12,707 nucleotides of DNA from JAUWNP01 sp034430655. GTDB lineage: Bacteria > Chloroflexota > Anaerolineae > B4-G1. The position numbers were made by a program, and so were the translations under genes. Below, in pieces: positions 7,407 through 12,174 of the stretch (positions are counted from its first letter, which is position 1; each line of letters starts with the position of its first letter). The stretch is taken from positions 1 to 12,707 of the forward strand of contig DAOUEC010000209.1 in NCBI GenBank assembly GCA_034430655.1, written 5' to 3'. The notes beneath the pieces are model-generated. The model ran no database searches, was not told the origin of the DNA, and worked only from the letters and a program-made list of their open reading frames with translations.

Positions 7407-7799
7407 ATGCCAGCAGGAGATGGAACTGGACCGAGAGGAATGGGCCCCATGACCGGACGCGGGGCCGGCTACTGCGCCGGCTACGACATGCCCGGCTACG
7501 CGAACCCGGTACCCAGTCGCGGCTTCGGCATGGGCTGGGGCCGTGGTAGAGGCTGGGGCAGCGGCTGGGGCCGTGGTCGAGGCTGGCGGCACCAGTACTA
7601 CGCCACCGGCATGCCCGGCTGGGCACGTTTTGGTTACGCGCCCGCTTGGGGAACCCCGCCGGCTGCGGCGTACGGCCCTTATGGCGCGCCGCCGACGCCG
7701 GAGCAGGAGACCGGGTTCCTCAAGACGCAGGCTGAGTGGTTGAAGGAGCAATTGGACGCCATCAGCAAGCGTATCGCGGGGCTTGAGCAGGAGAAGTAG
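7407..7799 (+). CDS. DUF5320-family protein
   Basis: This 130-residue protein has the family opening MPAGDGTGPRGMGPMTGRGAGYC (MP.GDGTGP.G.GPMTGR). A Gly/Arg/Trp-rich segment follows with two near copies of GWGRGRGW (about 43-60), then an Ala/Pro/Tyr-rich stretch and a C-terminal coiled coil (about 98-130, EQETGFLKTQAEWLKEQLDA). The family has no known function; it is commonly found in anaerobes beside NifX/NifB-type proteins, as here. GGGAGGTGA lies 6 nt before ATG 7407. The 15-mer GGAGGGAGGTGAGAC that contains the SD recurs before the FmdB gene at 10114-10128. Two copies of GGCTGGGGCCGTGG (7533, 7563) match the small gene upstream. Confidence 0.88.
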   Translation: MPAGDGTGPRGMGPMTGRGAGYCAGYDMPGYANPVPSRGFGMGWGRGRGWGSGWGRGRGWRHQYYATGMPGWARFGYAPAWGTPPAAAYGPYGAPPTPEQETGFLKTQAEWLKEQLDAISKRIAGLEQEK

Positions 7800-7822
7800 C
7801 CGCGTCAAGCGGCGGAATGCGT

Positions 7823-7905
7823 CGGGGCGGGTGACGTTGCCATCATACTTTGCCACCCGCCCCGGGGCCCAAATTGGGTGAGGGGTCTGCCGGGCTCCTC
7901 ACCCA
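7823..7905 (+). promoter_or_regulatory. Two consecutive stem-loops between DUF5320 and NifX genes
   Basis: The first hairpin has an 11-bp perfect stem CGGGGCGGGTG / CACCCGCCCCG (7823-7833 and 7854-7864) with a 20-nt loop. The second has a 9-bp stem TGGGTGAGG / CCTCACCCA (7875-7883 and 7897-7905) with a 13-nt loop. Neither is followed by a T-tract, so a classical intrinsic terminator is not supported. They may protect or process mRNA, attenuate transcription, or be a dispersed repeat. They occupy most of the 147-nt gap. Confidence 0.6.
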
Positions 7906-7946
7906 GCGGACAAATCTGATTATACCTTTCAACGGGAGGAATGCAA

Positions 7947-8537
7947 ATGAGAATAGTTGTCACAGCCAACGGTGCAGACCTTGACGCGCCGGCCAGCCCG
8001 GTCTTCGGGCGCTGTCCTATGTACGTCTTCGTAGACACGGAGACCATGCAGTTCGAGGCCGTGGAGAACCCGGCGGTCACCGCTGGCGGCGGGGCGGGCA
8101 TCCAGGCGGCCCAATTCGTCATTGAGCGCGGCGCGCAGGCCGTGGTAACCGGCAACGCGGGCCCCAATGCCTTCAACGTCTTCCAGTCCGCCAATGTGCC
8201 CGTTTACCTCTTCGGGGGTGGAACGGTGCGAGAGGCGGTTGAAGCATATAAGGCGGGGAAACTCCAATCCGTCGCCGGGGCCAATGTCCAGGCCGGAATG
8301 GGAATGGGTCGCGGAATGGGCATGGGCCGTGGCATGGGAATGGGCCGAGGTATGGGGATGGGACGCCAGGCATGGGGGGCTGTTCCCCCGACGCCGCCTC
8401 CGCCTCCGACGGCCCCTGCTGCTCCTTCCCCCTCGCGCGAAGAGGAGGTTGCGTCTCTGAAGGATATGGCCGGCGGGTTGCGTAAGCAGTTGGCTGAGGT
8501 GATGGAGCGGCTCGACCGGCTGGAAAAGGAGGAGTAG
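7947..8537 (+). CDS. NifX/NifB-type FeMo-cofactor-domain protein with repeat tail
   Basis: This 196-residue protein starts with a dinitrogenase iron-molybdenum cofactor-binding domain (PF02579-type, residues 1-110): MRIVVTANGADLDAPASPVFGRCPMYVFVD, GGGAGIQAAQFV, and QAVVTGNAGPNAFNVF. Stand-alone members bind or carry metal-sulfur clusters, but many have no nitrogenase link, and no nif genes are present here. Residues 117-140 are four perfect GMGMGR units, then a Pro-rich stretch (about 143-163) and a C-terminal coiled coil (about 167-196). That tail recalls the DUF5320 layout of low-complexity part plus coiled coil. ATG 7947 was chosen because GGGAGGA ends at 7940, six nt upstream; ATG 7941 lies directly against the SD. 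Confidence 0.88.
   Translation: MRIVVTANGADLDAPASPVFGRCPMYVFVDTETMQFEAVENPAVTAGGGAGIQAAQFVIERGAQAVVTGNAGPNAFNVFQSANVPVYLFGGGTVREAVEAYKAGKLQSVAGANVQAGMGMGRGMGMGRGMGMGRGMGMGRQAWGAVPPTPPPPPTAPAAPSPSREEEVASLKDMAGGLRKQLAEVMERLDRLEKEE
8295..8366 (+). repeat. Four 18-bp units encoding (GMGMGR)4
   Basis: Four contiguous 18-bp units (8295-8312, 8313-8330, 8331-8348, 8349-8366) each encode GMGMGR. They differ only at third codon positions and the Arg codons (CGC, CGT, CGA, CGC), so protein sequence is kept while DNA has diverged. This suggests selection on the peptide after an older expansion. Confidence 0.9.
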
Positions 8538-8538
8538 G

Positions 8539-8592
8539 ATGCGCGTCGCAGTTTCGGCAGACGACAACAACGGGCTGGAGTGCGTGGTCAGC
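8539..8592 (+). pseudogene. NifX-domain gene remnant (5' fragment)
   Basis: An ATG at 8539, directly after the stop of the NifX-like gene, starts MRVAVSADDNNGLECVVS. This is the standard opening of another NifX/NifB-type protein (usually followed by HFGRCPYF). The resemblance ends after 18 codons, where sequence from a peptide deformylase begins in another frame. The nominal frame runs on to TGA 8710-8712 with an unrelated Arg-rich tail. It was probably a tandem paralogue of the intact gene upstream. GGAGGA in the end of that gene could still serve as SD. Confidence 0.75.
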
Positions 8593-8821
8593 GTATGCCG
8601 CGTCGGGCGTGGGGCTGGCTGCGCCACAGGTGGGCGTCCAGCAAAGAGTGATCGTCGTGGACGTGGGAGAGAGCCCCATCACGCTGGTGAACCCGGAGAT
8701 CACCGCTGCTGAAGGGGAGCGGGTGGGACTGGAGGGCTGTTTGAGTCTGCCCGATCTGGTGGGCGAGGTGCGCCGGGCCGAGTGGTGTGGCTTTTGCCCA
8801 AGTGTGAAAGAAGGTGATTAA
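8593..8821 (+). pseudogene. Peptide deformylase fragment
   Basis: From about 8594 to 8787 the frame reads YAASGVGLAAPQVGVQQ, then RVIVVDVGESPITLVNPEI and EGERVGLEGCLSLPDLVGEV. These are deformylase motif 1 (GxGLAAPQ) and motif 2 (EGCLS with the metal Cys). The N-terminal helix before it and motif 3 (HExxH, two metal His and the catalytic Glu) are missing, so no active enzyme can result. After RRAEW the frame becomes CGFCPSVKEGD and ends at TAA 8819-8821, unlike any deformylase. A GTG at 8609 could start a 70-residue peptide but has no clear SD. The fragment must come from a copy elsewhere, since deformylase is essential in most bacteria. The end of the remnant supplies the SD (AAGGTGA) for the ferredoxin gene. 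Confidence 0.82.
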
Positions 8822-8823
8822 CA

Positions 8824-9300
8824 GTGGTGTATGTCGACGAAGTGCGTTGCACAGGCTGCGGCTTGTGCACGGACGTGTGCGTGTGCCCGACAGGGGCCCT
8901 CAGCATGGTGGACGGTGTGGCGAAGGTGGAACAAAGCCTGTGCCGAGAGTGCGAGGCGTGCCGCTTTGTCTGCCCCAACGGGGCGATTCTAGCGCTGCGG
9001 GAACCCGCTGGGGCTGAGAAACCGGTGCCGGTGCATGCGCCTGTGCCGACTCCAATCCCGGTTCGACCGGTTGCGCCAGCTCCCCGGCCCGCTGCCGGCG
9101 TGTGGCCCTGGCTGGGGGCGGCGCTGGGCTTCGTGGGGCGGGAGGTGGTGCCCCGCGTGGCGGCGTTTTTGGGGAATCGAGGGCAGCGGCAGCCTGGCCC
9201 GGCGCTCTCATCTCGTGCCTCAGGTCTCCCCGGCCGCGCGAACTATGGCAGGTGGGGCCGCGGCCGGCGCGCACGCGGCCGGCGGCGGGGACGCTGGTAG
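8824..9300 (+). CDS. Two-cluster ferredoxin with basic Gly/Arg-rich tail
   Basis: This 158-residue protein has an N-terminal pair of 4Fe-4S motifs. The first reads CTGCGLCTDVCVCPTGAL (Cys 9, 12, 15, 19, 21), which is CxxCxxC-x3-C-V-CP, two residues longer than the usual CxxCxxCxxxCP; either Cys19 or Cys21 could be the fourth ligand. The second is normal, CRECEACRFVCPNGAI (Cys 40, 43, 46, 50). Then come a Pro/Val linker (about 64-90), a hydrophobic stretch WPWLGAALGFVGREVVPRVA (about 95-114) and a tail ending GRWGRGRRARGRRRGRW. Ferredoxins carry electrons; the tail is unusual and could bind a partner, membrane or nucleic acid. AAGGTGA lies 6 nt before GTG 8824; GTG 8827 is an alternative. Confidence 0.9.
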   Translation: MVYVDEVRCTGCGLCTDVCVCPTGALSMVDGVAKVEQSLCRECEACRFVCPNGAILALREPAGAEKPVPVHAPVPTPIPVRPVAPAPRPAAGVWPWLGAALGFVGREVVPRVAAFLGNRGQRQPGPALSSRASGLPGRANYGRWGRGRRARGRRRGRW

Positions 9301-9319
9301 TCTGGCCTGAGGAGGTCAC

Positions 9320-9751
9320 GTGAGCGATCATACAGAGACAGTCGAACAAGGACGGATGTCCTATTCAGCCAAGGTCATTGCAGAATCCTCTAATCCCAGC
9401 AATATGGGCCCGATGTCTGAGCCAGATGCGCATGGGATCATCCACGGCTGTTGCGGCGACACAATGGAAATCTTTTTGCGGCTGGACGGGGATAGAATCG
9501 AAGAGGCCACTTTCATGACTGACGGCCGCGAGTCGGCGATAGCCTGTGCAAGCATGCTAACCAAAACAGTGCGAGGGCTATCGCTGGGAGAGGCCGGCAA
9601 GATCAGGCCGGAGGATGTGATCTCTGCACTGGACGGTCTGCCTGAGGCAAAGGTTCACTGTGCTAATCTGACGGTGAACACACTGCGACAGGCCATTGAC
9701 AACTGGCACGCCGGCGGAAGCAAGGAACCCTTCGGCAAGCTTGTATATTAA
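9320..9751 (+). CDS. IscU/NifU-like iron-sulfur scaffold, one Cys replaced by Arg
   Basis: This 143-residue protein matches the NifU N-terminal/IscU fold: HGIIHGCCGDTMEIFLRL (Cys44, Cys45, Asp47), ATFMTDGRESAIACASMLT and KVHCANLTVNTLRQAI (His113, Cys114). Scaffolds of this kind build Fe-S clusters on three Cys plus Asp/His. The first (CGD) and third (HC) sites are present. At the second, family members have DGC but this protein has DGR (Arg70, codon CGC); Cys76 in IACAS is six residues further on. The protein may hold a different cluster, or use Cys76 or Cys44 instead. Start GTG 9320 with GAGGAGGT upstream. Codon use is more A+T-rich than in the ferredoxin before it. It lies 19 nt after the ferredoxin stop. 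Confidence 0.87.
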   Translation: MSDHTETVEQGRMSYSAKVIAESSNPSNMGPMSEPDAHGIIHGCCGDTMEIFLRLDGDRIEEATFMTDGRESAIACASMLTKTVRGLSLGEAGKIRPEDVISALDGLPEAKVHCANLTVNTLRQAIDNWHAGGSKEPFGKLVY

Positions 9752-9803
9752 GCATGGGACTCAGGGCAGGCTCCGGTGGTATCTTCTCAATATTCTGGGG
9801 CAA

Positions 9804-9830
9804 GTAAGTCGGATTGCCAATCCGACCTAC
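9804..9830 (+). repeat. REP-like palindrome
   Basis: GTA-A-GTCGGATTG-C-CAATCCGAC-C-TAC forms 9-bp perfect arms around a single nucleotide, extended by three more pairs across one mismatch. The GTCGGATTGnCAATCCGAC core looks like a dispersed intergenic palindrome as found in many copies in Chloroflexota. It lies 52 nt after the scaffold gene and could act as a 3' mRNA stabiliser. Confidence 0.75.
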
Positions 9831-9880
9831 GCTCTGCAGCCCGATTGCCCCAAGTTTCTGAGCAGATACCTCCGGTGGTT

Positions 9881-10078
9881 AGCGATATATCTGCGTGGGA
9901 CGATGTAGCTGCGCGGGCCGATGACCTGGTCCGGCAGGGCTACCACTGAGCGGAGGCGATGTTGCTCACCGTGGGCGAGCACGTGTTGGGCGATCTGGAG
10001 CCGCGATGCGTGCGGATGGCAACTGGCTTCGCAGAAGGTGTGGACGTTTTTTCCCAAGCACGTCTTGAAGGGAGATAG
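9881..10078 (+). pseudogene. C_GCAxxG_C_C-type redox protein remnant with TGA at the first Cys
   Basis: One frame reads SDISAWDDVAARADDLVRQG-YH, then TGA (9947-9949), then AEAMLLTVGEHVLGDLEPRC and VRMATGFAEGV, ending at TAG 10076-10078. This follows the C_GCAxxG_C_C family pattern (GYNCAEAVLL...ATGFGGGVG). TGA takes the place of the first conserved Cys (TGC in the expected codon). The C-terminal half with the GxxCGAxxG and later Cys motifs is gone and replaced by DVFSQARLEGR. Its 5' limit is uncertain; the frame stays open upstream without a clear start. A hairpin TTGCTC...GAGCA lies 12 nt after the TGA, so selenocysteine was considered, but the lost C-terminus favours a pseudogene. The promoter for the next gene starts inside its end. 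Confidence 0.6.
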
Positions 10079-10093
10079 AAACGCCCCTATAGT
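10065..10093 (+). promoter_or_regulatory. Sigma70-like promoter candidate for the fmdB gene
   Basis: TTGAAG (10065-10070) and TATAGT (10088-10093) are separated by 17 nt; four and five of six bases match the consensus. It sits 38 nt before the start codon of the zinc-ribbon gene and follows a decayed gene, where a new promoter would be useful. Confidence 0.5.
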
Positions 10094-10130
10094 CTCGACT
10101 GGAGAATTTGTACGGAGGGAGGTGAGACAA

Positions 10131-10331
10131 ATGCCTATCTACGAATATCGATGTCTGGAGTGCGGGGAGAAGTTCGAGAAGCTCGTTCGCTCCATGAATA
10201 ACCCCGAGCCCGAGACAAAATGCCCTAAGTGCGGCGGGCAGGAGGTCGAGAAGCTCCTCTCAGCCTTTGGGATTCAGACCTCTGGCTCCGCCGGTGAGCC
10301 TATCTGTCCTACCTGCATGCCGAGGCGTTAA
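10131..10331 (+). CDS. FmdB-family zinc-ribbon protein
   Basis: This 66-residue protein opens MPIYEYRCLECGEKFEKLVR and contains CPKCGG; Cys8, Cys11, Cys31 and Cys34 form the zinc ribbon of the FmdB/CxxC_CxxC family, proposed to be regulatory but uncharacterised in most cases. A further CPTC (Cys59, Cys62) at the C-terminus is extra and could hold another metal or a disulfide. The strong SD GGAGGTGA (10118-10125 region) fixes ATG 10131; the longer in-frame opening upstream runs over the pseudogene and gives no family sequence. Confidence 0.93.
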   Translation: MPIYEYRCLECGEKFEKLVRSMNNPEPETKCPKCGGQEVEKLLSAFGIQTSGSAGEPICPTCMPRR

Positions 10332-10394
10332 GCATCTCTAGCCCAAGTTCTCAGCCAGCGCCGGGCGATGATTGCTGGATGAGGGAGGAGTACC

Positions 10395-11057
10395 ATGTCG
10401 CAACGGAGCCATGTCGAGGTTAGAGGGTGGGGAGCATGCCACTATGACCTGATGATGGACCTGCTCCTGGTGGGGCGCTATCAGGCCTTCATCGAGCAGG
10501 CCATCAAGCGGATGGGCATCCGCCGGGGGGACGCGATCCTGGACCTGGGATCGGGCACCGGGCGCAACATTTGCGTGATGCTGAAGGCTTTGGGTCCCAC
10601 CGGGCGGGTCGTCGGGGTGGACATCAGCCAGGAGATGCTCCAACAGGCCCGGCAGCGCTGCCGTGCTTACACCCAGGTGACCTTTCTGAACCGGCGCATT
10701 GAAAAACCGCTCTCTTTCCACGAGGAGTTCGACAAGGCGTTCATCTCTTTCACCCTGCATGGCTTCGAGGATGAGGACAAAGAGAGGGTGATCGCCAACG
10801 CCCATCGGGCACTGAAGCCGGGCGGCGTTTTCTGGATCCTGGACTACAACGAGTTCGACCTGGACCGCCAGTGGTTCCCCTTTCGCTGGGCCTTCCGGCG
10901 CTTTGAATGTGAACTGGCCAGCGAGTTCCTGTCCCTGGACTTGAAGGCGATGCTGGCCGACCACGGGTTTGGCAATTTCGTGACCTATCCATTCCTGCGG
11001 GACTACACGCGGCTGTTGGGGGCGGAGAAGTTGGAGGTAGAGGTGAGAAATGAGTAG
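10395..11057 (+). CDS. Class I SAM-dependent methyltransferase
   Basis: This 220-residue protein has a Rossmann methyltransferase core: motif I ILDLGSGTGRN (48-58), acidic residue of strand 2 VVGVDIS (72-78), motif II region FDKAFISFTLHGFED and motif III HRALKPGGVFWILDYNEFD, as in UbiE/MenG-like enzymes. The N-terminal CHYDLMMDLLLVGRYQAF resembles members found near metal- or arsenic-related genes, but the acceptor is not known. GGGAGGAG lies 7 nt before ATG. The last 8 nt overlap the start of the coiled-coil gene, so these are very likely co-translated. The protein lacks a signal or membrane segment and should be cytosolic. Confidence 0.92.
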   Translation: MSQRSHVEVRGWGACHYDLMMDLLLVGRYQAFIEQAIKRMGIRRGDAILDLGSGTGRNICVMLKALGPTGRVVGVDISQEMLQQARQRCRAYTQVTFLNRRIEKPLSFHEEFDKAFISFTLHGFEDEDKERVIANAHRALKPGGVFWILDYNEFDLDRQWFPFRWAFRRFECELASEFLSLDLKAMLADHGFGNFVTYPFLRDYTRLLGAEKLEVEVRNE

Positions 11058-11253
11058 CGAGCGGATCAAGGAACTGGAAAAGCAGATAGTTGAGCTGAAG
11101 CGTCGATGGCCGGCCCATTCGGTGCCGCCGACGATGTTTCAGCAGTTGGATGAACTGGAGGAGGAATTGGAGAGGGAAGTGAAGAAAGCAACCGAGGAGA
11201 AAAGCAGTGCCAAAGCAGATGGCCATGGTGGATTATGGGAAATGTCAACCTGA
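11050..11253 (+). CDS. Small coiled-coil protein
   Basis: This 67-residue protein reads MSSERIKELEKQIVELKRRW, then PAHSVPPTMFQQLDELEEELE and a charged tail. Two amphipathic helices flank the PAHSVPP turn, giving a helical hairpin. I recall similar short proteins with the PAHSVPP motif in anaerobic bacteria, without known function. Its ATG lies inside the methyltransferase end (8-nt overlap), preceded by GAGGTGAG, and its own 3' end overlaps the next ferredoxin gene by 47 nt in another frame. The arrangement suggests an adaptor or subunit for one of its two neighbours. Confidence 0.8.
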   Translation: MSSERIKELEKQIVELKRRWPAHSVPPTMFQQLDELEEELEREVKKATEEKSSAKADGHGGLWEMST

Positions 11254-11413
11254 GAAGTGCGACGAGGGTATCTGCCTCGCCGTGCTTGCATGTCCCAACA
11301 AGATTCTTGAGCAGGAAGCTCCTTATGAAATGCCCGATCCTAATCCGGCTATGTGTGTTGGCTGTGGCATGTGTGCTCAGGCTTGCCCCTTGAAGGCAAT
11401 CCGAGTGATGTGA
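11207..11413 (+). CDS. Small 2[4Fe-4S] ferredoxin, ABCE1-like first motif
   Basis: This 68-residue protein has a first Cys set KCQPEKCDEGICLAVLACP (Cys13, 18, 23, 29), i.e. C-x4-C-x4-C-x5-CP, and a canonical second set CVGCGMCAQACPLKAI (Cys50, 53, 56, 60). The first spacing recalls the N-terminal iron-sulfur domain of ABCE1/RLI rather than common ferredoxins. Its role is presumably electron transfer or cluster-based binding; partner unknown. GTG 11207 has GAGGAG about 7 nt upstream; in-frame ATG 11219 is a possible later start. It begins inside the coiled-coil gene, so expression is coupled. Confidence 0.9.
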   Translation: MPKQMAMVDYGKCQPEKCDEGICLAVLACPNKILEQEAPYEMPDPNPAMCVGCGMCAQACPLKAIRVM

Positions 11414-11504
11414 AGCAGCGCGGATGCAACTCCCGGATGTTTGAGATCAGGTTGAAGGTGAAACGATAGATTCGTGCCGTAGAAGCGTAAGGAGGCAAGT
11501 TGCC

Positions 11505-12053
11505 GTGGAAATTGATGAGTGGAAGGCTCAGATCGAGAGGGAGCGTAGAGAGAAAGACGGGTTCTTCGCGGAGCATTGGCAGTCGCCGATACCCCCCGCA
11601 GATCGCGCTGAGTTTAGGGGACTCGACTATTACCCTCCTGATCCGGACTGCAGATTCGAGATTGAGCTTCACGAGCACAAGGACAAGAAGACAGTGAGAA
11701 TGGCATATACAAAGGGCGAGGAGCGGGACTTTATCCAATGGGGCGAATTCCGATTCAGGATCGGCGGCGAGGAGTGTGTGCTCCAGGCTTACAGGAGCGA
11801 TTCTGAAGAGGCGCAACTGTTCATTCCCTTCAGGGATGCAACGTCTGGCCAGGAAACGTACGGTGCAGGGCGGTATCTCGACCTCAACGTTGCGATGAAT
11901 CGCACCGCCGACGGGAAATGGATTCTTGACCTCAATAGGGCGTACAATCCCTGGTGTGTATATAGCGAGAACTACACATGTCCCTTCGTACCTCAGGAGA
12001 ATTGGCTTACAGTGCCGGTACGTGCTGGTGAGAAGAATTACCCGAAAAAGTAG
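11505..12053 (+). CDS. DUF1684 protein
   Basis: This 182-residue protein carries the DUF1684 signature: LFIPFRDATSGQETYGAGRY (about 105-124) and DLNRAYNPWCVYSENYTCPF (about 145-164), followed by PQENWLTVPVRAGEK. The family occurs in bacteria and archaea and has no established biochemical role. There is no signal peptide. The start GTG 11505 (encoded as Met) has AGGAGG about 9 nt upstream. It is set apart from the ferredoxin gene by 91 nt with no convincing promoter. Base composition is lower in G+C than the MoxR-MAT region. Confidence 0.92.
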   Translation: MEIDEWKAQIERERREKDGFFAEHWQSPIPPADRAEFRGLDYYPPDPDCRFEIELHEHKDKKTVRMAYTKGEERDFIQWGEFRFRIGGEECVLQAYRSDSEEAQLFIPFRDATSGQETYGAGRYLDLNVAMNRTADGKWILDLNRAYNPWCVYSENYTCPFVPQENWLTVPVRAGEKNYPKK

Positions 12054-12174
12054 CGAGTTCACGGTTGCCTGGAAATGACATGCATATTGAGATTCTTACG
12101 CGTTTTAGAAGTAGGTGTCCCTTCGTTGAGGGGAGAGTTAGATTCCGTTTTGCAGGACTCGCCAGGAGGATAAA

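Noticed and set aside
7823..7864. Rho-independent terminator after the DUF5320 gene
   Set aside because: The stem is strong but the loop is 20 nt and no T-run follows; listed as a stem-loop only.
7947..8537. Evidence for nitrogen fixation
   Set aside because: NifX-type domains and NifU-like scaffolds are widespread outside nitrogenase systems; no nifH, nifD, nifK, nifB or nifE/N gene is seen.
9921..10130. Longer N-terminus for the FmdB protein
   Set aside because: The added 70 codons are out of frame with the C_GCAxxG_C_C remnant, unlike any zinc ribbon, and a near-perfect SD precedes ATG 10131.
11440..11472. Promoter TTGAGA...TAGATT before the DUF1684 gene
   Set aside because: Spacing of 20 nt is outside the useful range and the -10 is poor.
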